Assembly: GCA_963766345.1 (NCBI GenBank)
Contig: CAVXZL010000010.1
Location: 1-64,000 of the forward strand
Origin: DASVFB01 sp963766345
GTDB taxonomy: Bacteria > Actinomycetota > Thermoleophilia > Gaiellales > Gaiellaceae
Reading direction: 5' to 3'
Length of the DNA: 64,000 nucleotides
Under the pieces are notes generated by a model. That model had not been told where the DNA came from and made no database searches. It saw only the letters and a list, made by a program, of their open reading frames with translations. The translations under genes were made by a program, and so were the position numbers. Below, in pieces: positions 32,241 to 39,892 of this stretch (position 1 is the stretch's first letter; the number at the start of each line of letters is the position of its first letter).

Positions 32241-33445
32241 CCGCGCCCGGCTTCCTCGACGGGTATCGGGTCATCGACCTCACGGATGAGCGCGGCCTCC
32301 TAGCCGGCCGGCTGCTCGGCGACCTCGGCGCCGACGTGGTTCAGGTCGAGCCCCCGGAGGGGTCGCGCGCGCGCCGCGTCGGACCGTTCTCGCCCGAAGG
32401 CGAATCGTTGTACTGGGAGGCGTACGCCGCGAACAAGCGCGGCGTGACGGTCGACGTCGACACGGCCGACGGCCGCCAGACGGCGCTGCGCCTGTGCGCC
32501 GCGGCGGACTTCGTCTTCGAGTCCGAGACGCCCGGCGTGATGGCGGAGCGCGGCGTCGCATACGAGGACGTCCGCAGGGTGAATCCGCGGGTCGTCTACG
32601 TGTCGATCTCGCCGTTCGGCAGCGACGGTCCGAAGTCGTTGTACGCCGACAGTGAGATCGTCCTCTGGGCAGCCGGCGGGCCGCTCGCCGCGCATCGCGA
32701 CGGCGACCGGCCCCCGCTGCGGATCAGCGTGCCGCAGGCGTACCTGCACGCCGCCGCCGACGCGGCCGGCGGGGCGCTGCTCGCGCACCTCGCACGCAGG
32801 CGCACCGGCCGCGGCCAGCACGTCGACGTGGCCGTGAACGAGTCGGTGACGCAGGCCACGCTCTCGCGGATCCTCGCAACCGCCGTCGGCGATCCACAGG
32901 GGAGCAACCTCGTCGCGCGAGGACGCGAGGACCGGCTCGACCAGAGCGGGAGCGGCTCGGGGACCGAGCAGACGAAGTGGCGCGTGTGCGACGGCTGGGT
33001 GGCGATGCATCTCGCGGTCGGCCCGGCCGCAGGCCGGTTCACGAACAACCTGTTCGCGTGGCTCCGCGAGGAGGGCGCGTGCGACGAGCGCCTTGCCGCG
33101 GTCGACTGGTGCGAGGTGCCGGACCTGGTCGCGGCCGGCGAGTTCTCGCTCGCCGAGCTCGACCGCGCGCGGACGGTCGTGGCCGAGTTCCTGGCCGCGC
33201 GCACGAAGCGCGAGATGCTGGAGGCGTCGCTCGCGCGCAAGCTGCTTGCAGCGCCGGTGCTCACGGTCGGCGACCTCGCAGAGAGCCCGCAGCTCGAGGC
33301 TCGAGGGTTCTGGGTCGAGCTCGGCGGGCGCAGGCTACCGGGCCCGTTCGCGCAGGTGACGGCGGACGCCTTCGCCTTTCGCCGGCCGGCGCCGCGGCTC
33401 GGCGAGCACAACGCCGAGGTGCTCCGCGAGGCGATCCCGGCATGA
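32237..33445 (+). CDS. CaiB/BaiF family CoA-transferase (first copy), start codon unclear
   Basis: Transfers CoA between carboxylic acids, or acts as racemase like its relatives. Recognisable segments are GYRVIDLTDERGLLAGRLLG, DLGADVVQVEPPEGSRAR, NKRGVTVDVDTADGR, ADFVFESETPGVMAERGVAY and PRVVYVSISPFGSDGPKS; the Asp typical of the acyl-binding site may be in this N-terminal half. Despite a strong GGAGGTGA just before it, the frame has no ATG, GTG, TTG or CTG between the end of the previous gene and the conserved N-terminus (GTA GCC GCG CCC GGC). The start given is the GTA after the ribosome site and is tentative. Confidence 0.8.
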   Translation, partial: VAAPGFLDGYRVIDLTDERGLLAGRLLGDLGADVVQVEPPEGSRARRVGPFSPEGESLYWEAYAANKRGVTVDVDTADGRQTALRLCAAADFVFESETPGVMAERGVAYEDVRRVNPRVVYVSISPFGSDGPKSLYADSEIVLWAAGGPLAAHRDGDRPPLRISVPQAYLHAAADAAGGALLAHLARRRTGRGQHVDVAVNESVTQATLSRILATAVGDPQGSNLVARGREDRLDQSGSGSGTEQTKWRVCDGWVAMHLAVGPAAGRFTNNLFAWLREEGACDERLAAVDWCEVPDLVAAGEFSLAELDRARTVVAEFLAARTKREMLEASLARKLLAAPVLTVGDLAESPQLEARGFWVELGGRRLPGPFAQVTADAFAFRRPAPRLGEHNAEVLREAIPA

Positions 33446-34593
33446 GCGCGCTCGAGGGCATCAGGGCGCTCGACCTGTGCTGGGTGGTCGCCGGCCCCGC
33501 CCTCGGGCGGGTCCTCGCCGACCACGGCGCAGAGGTCGTCCACGTCGAGTCGTCGACGCGCCTCGACACCGCAAGGCTGATCGGCCCATTCCACGGTGGC
33601 GTGCAGACGCCGGAGTCGTCGATCCTCTACGGCGACGTCAACGCCGGCAAGCTCGGGCTGACGCTGAACCTCAAGCTCGAGCCCGCGCAGGACGTCGTGC
33701 GCGACCTCGTCCGGCGGTCGGACGTCGTGCTCGAGTCGTTCTCGCCGGGCGTGATGGACGGCTGGGGGCTCGGCTACGAGCACCTCCGGGAGCTGAACGG
33801 GCGGGTGATCGTGATCAGCACGTCGCTCATGGGGCAGACGGGCCCGTACGGCCGTTTCGCCGGCTACGGGAACGTCGGCGCGGCGATGTCGGGCTTCCAG
33901 TCGCTCGTCGGGTGGCCCGATCGGCCGCCGTTCGGGCCGTACGGTCCCTACAGCGACTACGTCGGACCGCGCTTCGCGCTCGTCGTGCTGCTCGCGGCAC
34001 TCGACCGGCGGCTCGAGACCGGCGAGGGCTGCTACATCGACGCGGCGCAGGTCGAGGCCGCGGTGCACTTCCTCGCGCCGCAGATCCTCGACTTCGAGTC
34101 GACCGGCCGCGTCGCCGAGCGCAACGGCAACCGCGACGACGCGATGGCGCCGCACGGCGTCTACCCCTGCGCCGGCGGTGAGTGGGTCGCGATTGCGGTC
34201 CGGGACGACGAGGAGCGCCACGCGCTCGCCGAGCTGCTCGGAGTCGCCACGCCGGACGACGAGGCGGTCGCCGCGTGGACGCGCGAGCGTGCCGCCGGCG
34301 ACGTCGAGGAGCTGCTGCAGGCACGCCGCATCCCCGCCCACGTCGCGCTCGACAGCGAGACGGCGCTCCGCGACGAGCAGCTCGCCGCGCGCGGTCACTT
34401 CGTCGAGCTCGAGCATCCGCTGTTCGGCTGCACCGTCGTGCAGGGGCCGCGCCATCGCCTGTCTGAGACGCCCGCGGCCGTCGAGCGCGCCGCGCCGACG
34501 CTCGGACAGGACAACGACCGCGTCTTGCGCGAGCTCCTTGGCTACGGCGAGGCCCGCATCGCGCACCTGAACGAGATCGGCGCGCTCGCGTGA
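33442..34593 (+). CDS. CaiB/BaiF family CoA-transferase (second copy)
   Basis: 383 residues with the family fold: LEGIRALDLCWVVAGPALGR, LADHGAEVVHVESSTRLDTA, NAGKLGLTLNLK, DVVLESFSPGVMDGWGLGY, VIVISTSLMGQTGPYGRFAG. Type III CoA-transferases are dimers of interlocked rings, and two adjacent different copies often form a heterodimer, which fits the ATGA overlap of this gene with the first copy. The ending LGQDNDRVLRELLGY is typical. Substrate unknown. Confidence 0.9.
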   Translation: MSALEGIRALDLCWVVAGPALGRVLADHGAEVVHVESSTRLDTARLIGPFHGGVQTPESSILYGDVNAGKLGLTLNLKLEPAQDVVRDLVRRSDVVLESFSPGVMDGWGLGYEHLRELNGRVIVISTSLMGQTGPYGRFAGYGNVGAAMSGFQSLVGWPDRPPFGPYGPYSDYVGPRFALVVLLAALDRRLETGEGCYIDAAQVEAAVHFLAPQILDFESTGRVAERNGNRDDAMAPHGVYPCAGGEWVAIAVRDDEERHALAELLGVATPDDEAVAAWTRERAAGDVEELLQARRIPAHVALDSETALRDEQLAARGHFVELEHPLFGCTVVQGPRHRLSETPAAVERAAPTLGQDNDRVLRELLGYGEARIAHLNEIGALA

Positions 34594-35144
34594 GCTGGGA
34601 AGAGGCCTGGCAGCCGGTCGTCGACGCGGTCGGCCGCGACTTCGGCGGCGGCGAGGTGATCGAAGGCGCCGACGCGGTCGACGCCTCCGCGCTCCGCCGG
34701 TTTGTCGAGCCGCTCGAGCTCGACTGCCCGCTGCACCACGACGAGCGGGTCGCGCGCGAGCACGGCTATCGCGGAGTCGTCGCGCCGTTCAGCAGCTACT
34801 TCACGTTCGTCGCGCCGCCGCTCTGGCGGCCGGGCGAGGCGGCCGTGTTCACGAGCGACGAGCGGGACGCGCCGCCGGAGGGGATCGCGGCGCGCCGGTT
34901 CGCGACGGGGCTCGAGCCGCCCTACTCCGGCTACTTCGCGGCCGACTTCGAGCTCGAGTTGCTGCAGCCGGTCGTCCTCGGAGACCGCCTCCACCGCACC
35001 GGCATGAAGCTCGTCTCCTGCACGCCGAAGGAGACGAGCGTAGGCCGCGGCGCGTTCATGACCTGGGAATGGGAGGTGCGGAACCAGCGCTCAGACGTCG
35101 TCGCCCGCTTCCGCAACACCATGTACCTCTACGACCCGTACTGA
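34590..35144 (+). CDS. MaoC-like N-terminal hot-dog protein (FAS1-type dehydratase subunit)
   Basis: 184 residues with one hot-dog domain of the MaoC N-terminal type: LELDCPLHHDERVAREHGYR, GVVAPFSSYFTF, then YFAADFELELLQPVVLGDRL and TWEWEVRNQRSDVVARFRN. It lacks a clear D-x-N-x-x-H hydratase motif, which the next gene product has. In actinobacterial steroid catabolism two such proteins (ChsH1 and the N-half of ChsH2) make an enoyl-CoA hydratase heterodimer. The ATGA overlap with the CaiB gene and the 1-bp overlap with the next gene support joint expression. Confidence 0.8.
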   Translation: MSWEEAWQPVVDAVGRDFGGGEVIEGADAVDASALRRFVEPLELDCPLHHDERVAREHGYRGVVAPFSSYFTFVAPPLWRPGEAAVFTSDERDAPPEGIAARRFATGLEPPYSGYFAADFELELLQPVVLGDRLHRTGMKLVSCTPKETSVGRGAFMTWEWEVRNQRSDVVARFRNTMYLYDPY

Positions 35145-35587
35145 TGGACTGGAGCGCGCAGCGCTACTGGGACGACGTCGCGGAAGGGGACGACGTTCCA
35201 TCCGTCGAGTTCTCGCTCACCGTCTACCGGCTCGTCGTCGAGGCGGGCGCGAACCGCGACTTCAACGCAATCCACCACAACAGCGAGGTCGCGCGTGCGT
35301 CGGGCGCACCGGAGATGTACGCCAACACCGGCTTCCTGCTCGGCATGTGGGAGCGCGCGATCCGCGAGTTCGCCGGCCTCGAGGGCTCCGTCCGGCGCAT
35401 CACCGGCTTCCGTATGCGAAGGTTCAATGTCGTGGGACAGACGGTCGTCGTTCGCGGCAGGGTCCTGGGCAAGCGGCGCGAGGACGACGCCTCGCTGGTC
35501 GAGCTGGAGCTGTGGTCGGAGGTCGACGGCGAGGTGACCGTCGGGCCGGGAACCGTCACCGTGGTGCTGCCAGAGCGGACGTCGTGA
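35144..35587 (+). CDS. MaoC-like hydratase subunit with catalytic Asp/His
   Basis: 147 residues, single hot-dog fold. The R-specific hydratase motif is visible as RDFNAIHHN, with Asp39 and His44, followed by YANTGFLLGMWERAIREFAG and VRRITGFRMRRFNVVGQTVV. With the preceding protein it probably forms the two-part hydratase that adds water to an enoyl-CoA. Its stop overlaps the start of the Ltp2-like gene. The order hydratase pair, Ltp2-like, DUF35 matches the actinobacterial ChsH1/ChsH2/Ltp2 set. Confidence 0.85.
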   Translation: MDWSAQRYWDDVAEGDDVPSVEFSLTVYRLVVEAGANRDFNAIHHNSEVARASGAPEMYANTGFLLGMWERAIREFAGLEGSVRRITGFRMRRFNVVGQTVVVRGRVLGKRREDDASLVELELWSEVDGEVTVGPGTVTVVLPERTS

Positions 35588-36753
35588 CGGCGGGAACGGC
35601 GATCGTGGGGCTCGGCCTGACCGAGATGGGCAAGGTCTACGGCCGAACGATCACCGACTTCGCCGGCGAGGCGATCGCGCTGGCCCTCGAGGATGCAGGC
35701 CTCGAGAAGTCGGACGTCGACGGCCTGCTGATCAACGCGAACGGGTCGACCGAGATGGTGCCGATGCTGCAGCTCTCGCTCGGGCTCGAGAACCTGACGC
35801 TGGTGAACGCGATGAGCTCGGCCGGCTCCACCGCCGGAAACATGCTGCAGTGGGCGACACAGGCGATCGACGCGGGCCAAGCGAGCGTCGTCGCGTGCGT
35901 CTACGCCGACGCGCCGCTCCGCGAGGGCGGCTCCGCGTCGGAGGGCAGGTACAGCGGCCGGAGATTCTCCGGGGACGGTCTGGCCGGTTTGTCCCTGGCG
36001 TACGGCGCGTACGGCCCCGGCAACGTCGGCTACGCGCTCGCGCTGCGGCGGCACATGCACCTCTTCGGCACGAGCCACGACCAGCTGGGCGCGATCGCCG
36101 TCGGGCAGCGCAAGTGGGCGCTGATGAACCCGCGCGCGCAGATGAAGAAGGAGATGACGCTCGACGACTACCACGCCTCGCGCTGGATCGTCGAGCCGCT
36201 GCATCTCTTCGACTGCTGCCTCGTCTCGAACGGCGGCGTCGCGGTGATCGTCACCTCGGCCGAGCGGGCGCGCGAGCTTAAGCAGCCGCCCGTCTACCTG
36301 ATCGGCTTCGGCCAGGCGGCACCCGGCGACAACCAGCGGGCCGGGAGCGAGCCCGGCATCCACACGGGGGCGAAGAAGTCGGGCGAGCTTGCCCTGCGGA
36401 TGGCAGGCGCCGAGCTCGCGGACGTCGATGTGCTGGAGCTCTACGACTGCTACACGTACACCGTTCTCGTGACCCTCGAGGATTACGGCTTCTGCGCGAA
36501 GGGAGACGGCGGCGCATTCGTCGAGGACGGCAAGCTCGGCCCCGGCGGCTCGCTGCCGACCAACACCGGCGGCGGCCAGCTGTCCTCTTACTACATGTGG
36601 GGCTTCACGCCGCTGTCGGAGGGCGTCATCCAGGCGCGGGGCCACGGCGGCGAGCGGCAGGTCGAGAAGCACGACGTCGTCCTGGTCAGCGGGAACGGCG
36701 GCGTGCTCAACTGGCATTCGACGACGATCCTGAGCACTGAGCCCGCGGCATGA
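35584..36753 (+). CDS. Ltp2-like thiolase-fold aldolase candidate
   Basis: 389 residues. Around the place of the thiolase nucleophile it reads LVNAMSSAGSTAGNMLQWAT, i.e. Ser/Ala instead of Cys. The loop LYDCYTYTVLVTLEDYGFCA has several Tyr residues at the position where Ltp2 tyrosines act, and the thiolase GHP box is replaced by GQLSSYYMWGFTPLSEG. It lies between the hydratase pair and the DUF35 gene with 4-bp overlaps on both sides. By family and context it would cleave the beta-hydroxyacyl-CoA made by the hydratase in a retro-aldol step, giving a ketone and a shorter acyl-CoA. Confidence 0.82.
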   Translation: MTAGTAIVGLGLTEMGKVYGRTITDFAGEAIALALEDAGLEKSDVDGLLINANGSTEMVPMLQLSLGLENLTLVNAMSSAGSTAGNMLQWATQAIDAGQASVVACVYADAPLREGGSASEGRYSGRRFSGDGLAGLSLAYGAYGPGNVGYALALRRHMHLFGTSHDQLGAIAVGQRKWALMNPRAQMKKEMTLDDYHASRWIVEPLHLFDCCLVSNGGVAVIVTSAERARELKQPPVYLIGFGQAAPGDNQRAGSEPGIHTGAKKSGELALRMAGAELADVDVLELYDCYTYTVLVTLEDYGFCAKGDGGAFVEDGKLGPGGSLPTNTGGGQLSSYYMWGFTPLSEGVIQARGHGGERQVEKHDVVLVSGNGGVLNWHSTTILSTEPAA

Positions 36754-37220
36754 CTGCCGTCCCGACCGAGCCCGAAGGCATCCTGCCGGCGCCGGGGAAG
36801 CCTGTCCCCGCGATCGACGCACCGAGCCGGCCGTTCTTCGACGGCGCGCTGGAGGGACGGCTGATGATCAGGCGCTGCCGGTCGTGCGGGACGTTCATGT
36901 GGCCGGCCGGCGGCATCGGCATGCCGCTCCGGCCGCGCTGTGTCGCCTGCTTCTCCGGCGACCTCGAGTGGGCGCAGGCAAGCGGCAAGGGCACGCTCTA
37001 CAGCTACGTCGTGATGCACCAGCTCTACGACCCCGCGTTCGCGGACGAGGTGCCCTACAACATCTCGATCGTCGAGCTCGACGAGGGCGTGCGGATGATG
37101 ACGAACGTCGTCGGCTGCCCGAACGAGGAGCTGCAGATCGGCATGCCGCTCGATGTGACGTTCGAGCGGGTCAGCGACGAGGTGGCGCTGCCGAAGTTCC
37201 GGCCGCGGGCGGTGGCGTGA
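36750..37220 (+). CDS. DUF35 OB-fold zinc-ribbon protein, partner of the Ltp2-like protein
   Basis: 156 residues: zinc ribbon with Cys43, Cys46, Cys64 and Cys67 (CRSCGTFMWPAG ... RCVACFSGD), then an OB fold (GKGTLYSYVVMHQLYDPAFA, NISIVELDEGVRMMTNVVGC). In mycobacteria the corresponding domain is the C-terminal half of ChsH2; here it is a separate gene. ATGA overlap with the thiolase gene. Confidence 0.9.
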   Translation: MTAVPTEPEGILPAPGKPVPAIDAPSRPFFDGALEGRLMIRRCRSCGTFMWPAGGIGMPLRPRCVACFSGDLEWAQASGKGTLYSYVVMHQLYDPAFADEVPYNISIVELDEGVRMMTNVVGCPNEELQIGMPLDVTFERVSDEVALPKFRPRAVA

Positions 37221-37582
37221 CGGCCGCCGTCACGTCACCGCTCGACCGCTACTTCAGTGCGATCGACGCCGGCGACGTCGAGGCGACGACGGCGGCGTTC
37301 GCCGACGATGCGCTGTACATCCGACCGTCGCTCGAGGTACCCGGCACCCTCGAGACAATCCGCGGGAGGGACGAGCTGCGCGCGTTCTTCACGCGGCGCG
37401 GCAAGCTCCCGTTCCGCCACGAGGTGCGCGCGCTCGCCGTCGCCGGGAACGACTGCTTCGTCGAGGGAGCGGCGTACGCCGAGGAGAGGCTGACGAGCTC
37501 GTTCCTCGCGCACGTGACCCTCGACGACGGCGGACTGATCATGCGGTACTTCGCGCTGATGGCGCCGGCAGTCGACGCGTAG
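37217..37582 (+). CDS. SnoaL/NTF2-like protein
   Basis: A 121-residue cone-shaped fold: LDRYFSAIDAGDVEATTAAF, ADDALYIRPSLEVPG, GRDELRAFFTRRG, VAGNDCFVEGAAYAEERLTS, LDDGGLIMRYFALM. Family members are isomerases, hydratases or ligand-binding proteins; in ring degradation they include ketosteroid isomerase-like enzymes. No definite active-site set can be assigned. The GTG start overlaps the DUF35 stop. Confidence 0.75.
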   Translation: MTAAVTSPLDRYFSAIDAGDVEATTAAFADDALYIRPSLEVPGTLETIRGRDELRAFFTRRGKLPFRHEVRALAVAGNDCFVEGAAYAEERLTSSFLAHVTLDDGGLIMRYFALMAPAVDA

Positions 37583-37625
37583 CAGCAATTTTAGGACAGT
37601 ACTCCTTCGAATCTAGGAGAGTGCC

Positions 37626-38372
37626 GTGAGCTCGACAAGGCCCGACCTGGCCCCCTTCGTCCCGCCGTTCCCGTTCCGCATGCGCAATGCGGAGATCCTC
37701 ACGGTCGCCTACCGGTCGACCGCCGCGGCCGTCGCTCGCTTCGTGCCGGACGAGCTGGAGCCTGCGGACGAGCGGGTGATCCTCCACTTCTACCGGATCC
37801 ACGACGCCGGCCCGTTCGCGGCGTACGGCGAGCTCGCGGTCCATCTCCCCGTTCACCATCCTCGGACCGGTGTCAGCGGGGCGTTCTCGCCGTTGCTCTA
37901 CGTCGAGAGCGACGGCGCGCTCGCTTCCGGTCGGGAGATCTTCGGGCAGCCGAAGAAGCTGGCGACCGTCACGCTCGCTCCGGACGGCGATCTGCTCGTG
38001 GGACGCATGCGGAGGAACGGGATCGACGTCGTGACCGCAACGATGGCTCTGCACCAGACGCAGTCGAGCGTCGAGGCGCTCCAGGCGCTCGGCTTCGGCA
38101 CGAACATCAACCTCAAGGTGATCCCCTCCGTGGACGGCTCGGGGCCGGCGGTACGACAGGTGACGGCCCGCGACTTCGCAGACCTGCATGTACACGAGGT
38201 CTGGGAGGGATTCGGAACAGTCGAGCTGCGCCCGAACGCGCAGGCGCCCGTCTTCCTGCTGCCCGTCGTCGAGGTGGAGCGAGCTCTCTACTGGCGGGCC
38301 GACTTCACGGCGGTCTGGGGACGCGTGCTGGAGTCGCTGACCGTCGAGCAGACCGACGCGGCGCTGGTGTAG
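37626..38372 (+). CDS. Acetoacetate decarboxylase-like protein
   Basis: 248 residues with the ADC fold: PFPFRMRNAEILTVAYRSTA, SPLLYVESDGALASGREIFG and the QPKK segment (Lys110/Lys111) where acetoacetate decarboxylase has its Schiff-base Lys in ExxxxPK. Family members decarboxylate beta-keto acids or perform aldol/dehydration chemistry through the same Lys. The GTG has AGGAGAG upstream. A 43-bp gap with an A+T-rich patch (AATTTTAG) before it may hold its own promoter. Confidence 0.83.
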   Translation: MSSTRPDLAPFVPPFPFRMRNAEILTVAYRSTAAAVARFVPDELEPADERVILHFYRIHDAGPFAAYGELAVHLPVHHPRTGVSGAFSPLLYVESDGALASGREIFGQPKKLATVTLAPDGDLLVGRMRRNGIDVVTATMALHQTQSSVEALQALGFGTNINLKVIPSVDGSGPAVRQVTARDFADLHVHEVWEGFGTVELRPNAQAPVFLLPVVEVERALYWRADFTAVWGRVLESLTVEQTDAALV

Positions 38373-38374
38373 GC

Positions 38375-38794
38375 GTGTCGGCCGCCGAGAACAAGCAGCT
38401 CGTCGAGGGCTTTCTGCACGCGTTCAGCCGCGGCGACCTCGACGCCGTCGAGGAGGCACTCGCGCCGGACTTCGTCAACCACGACGCGCCCGAGTTCCCC
38501 GGCGTCGGCGGCGATCGTGCCGGCGTGCTCGCAGCGATCGGCTACCTGAAAACGGCGTTCCCGGATGCCCGGGCCGACCTCGTCAGCGTCGTGGCGGAGG
38601 GCGACAAGGTGGGAGTTCACGACCAGCTCGTCGGCACGCACGAGTCGGAGTTCCTCGGCGTGGCGCCGACGGGACGCGAGGTGCGCGTGGACTTCGTCCA
38701 CGTCTTTCGCGTTGCGGACGGCCGGATCGTCGAGCGTTGGGGCGTGTCCGACAGCGCCACCCTCCTGAAGCAACTCGGCGCCGACAGGCAGTGA
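38375..38794 (+). CDS. SnoaL-like / ester-cyclase-type NTF2 protein
   Basis: 139 residues: NKQLVEGFLHAFSRGDLDAV, LAPDFVNHDAPEFPGV, GYLKTAFPDARADLVSVVAE, VGVHDQLVGTHESEFLGVAP, VDFVHVFRVADGRIVERWGV. This is the predicted ester cyclase / SnoaL pattern with His/Asp residues in NHD and HDQ that could be catalytic. It directly follows the decarboxylase-like gene (2-bp gap) and its stop overlaps a gene fragment. Confidence 0.8.
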   Translation: MSAAENKQLVEGFLHAFSRGDLDAVEEALAPDFVNHDAPEFPGVGGDRAGVLAAIGYLKTAFPDARADLVSVVAEGDKVGVHDQLVGTHESEFLGVAPTGREVRVDFVHVFRVADGRIVERWGVSDSATLLKQLGADRQ

Positions 38795-38880
38795 CCGAGG
38801 GCGACTCCACCGCCGAGTTCCTCCGCATGGGGATCGACCTCTCGACGGACACGTTCACCGGCGAGGAGAAGGAGCAGGCG
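38791..38880 (+). pseudogene. Truncated gene start of unknown family
   Basis: A GTG in overlap with the preceding stop opens MTEGDSTAEFLRMGIDLSTD followed by TFTGEEKEQARAG. After about 30 codons the frame enters the antisense of an SDR remnant. The tight overlap shows it was once a real operon member whose body was deleted. Confidence 0.35.
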
Positions 38881-39181
38881 CGGGCCGGCCGTAGCGTCCG
38901 GCCGGCGTCTCAGCCGCGATCTGTTCGACCGAGCCGACCGGATCCGCCGGGTCGAGATCCGCCGAGATCCTGCGCGACATCTGCGTGTCGATCGGGCCGG
39001 GACAGACGGCGTTCACCCTGACTCCGCTCGCGGCGACCTCCGTGCCGGCCGCCTCGGTCAATCCGAGGATCGCGTGCTTGCCGGCCGAGTACGGCGCTCG
39101 TCCCGCGTCGGCGACGAAGCTCATCATCGACGCCGTGTTGATGATCGAGCCTCGGCCGGCGGCCAGCATCACCGGCAGCAC
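38855..39181 (-). pseudogene. SDR remnant (middle part only)
   Basis: Reads VLPVMLAAGRGSIINTASMM, then APYSAGKHAILGLTEAAGTE (with active-site Tyr and Lys) and VNAVCPGPIDTQMSRRI, the central part of an SDR. The cofactor-binding N-terminus and the C-terminal region are missing. It is in the same frame as, and directly behind, the stop of the complete SDR at 39200-39892, suggesting loss by recombination between two neighbouring SDR genes. Confidence 0.6.
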
Positions 39182-39199
39182 ATCGCTAAGCCCGGTCCG

Positions 39200-39892
39200 T
39201 CACCTCGTTCCCGTTCCCGGCGTGACGGCCGTCCGCCCGCCGTCAACCGGCAGCACCGCGCCGGTGACGTACGCTGCATCGTCCGACGCGAGGAAGAGCA
39301 CGACCGACGCCACGTCCTCCGGCTGCGCGTAGCGGCCGAGCGGCGTCTGCTCGAGCACCGGGCTCGTCTCCGTGAAGAGGTCGCCGAGCCACGGCGGCTG
39401 CAGGTCGCCGGGGCCGGTCTGCGAGATCGCGCCGGTGGCCACGCAGTTCACGCGCACCGGCGCGCAGTTGTACGCCATCACGTGCGTGAGCGGCCCGAGG
39501 CCGCCCTTCGAGGTCGAATAGGCGGGGAAGCGCGGGTTGCCGAAGATGCCGTCGATCGAGCCGAGGTAGACGATCGCGCCCGCGTCCGAGCGTCGCAGCA
39601 GTGGGAGCAGTGCCTTCGTGTACGCGACCGGGCCGAGGAGGTTGACGCGAACGACGGCTTCCCAGTCCGCGATCGAGTCCTGGCCTTCGTCCCAGTAATC
39701 CATCGCGGCCGCGCAGTAGACGAGCACATCGAGGCCGCCCCAGCGGTCCTCGCATGCTTCGGCAACGCCGTCAGTCTCGGGCATGACCGCCAGCACGACG
39801 GCGCCTTCGGCCTCGAGCCGCGTAGTACACGCGCGGCCGATCGCGGAGCCGGCGCCCACGACGACCGCCTTGCGTCCGTCGAGCCTAGGCAA
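39200..39892 (-). CDS. Short-chain dehydrogenase/reductase
   Basis: 230 residues: GRKAVVVGAGSAIGRACTTR, VLVYCAAAMDYWDEGQD, AIVYLGSIDGIFGNP, AYSTSKGGLGPLTHV (Tyr/Lys) and TGAVLPVDGGRTAV. The first NAG motif is changed to CAA. The TTG start overlaps the MDR oxidoreductase gene by 8 bp, so the two may be translated together. Confidence 0.85.
   Translation of the reverse strand: MPRLDGRKAVVVGAGSAIGRACTTRLEAEGAVVLAVMPETDGVAEACEDRWGGLDVLVYCAAAMDYWDEGQDSIADWEAVVRVNLLGPVAYTKALLPLLRRSDAGAIVYLGSIDGIFGNPRFPAYSTSKGGLGPLTHVMAYNCAPVRVNCVATGAISQTGPGDLQPPWLGDLFTETSPVLEQTPLGRYAQPEDVASVVLFLASDDAAYVTGAVLPVDGGRTAVTPGTGTR

Noticed and set aside
31095..38794. A polyketide or natural-product cluster, suggested by SnoaL-like proteins and CoA ligases
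   Set aside because: No ketosynthase, acyl carrier protein or phosphopantetheinyl site is present; the set fits CoA-ester catabolism better.
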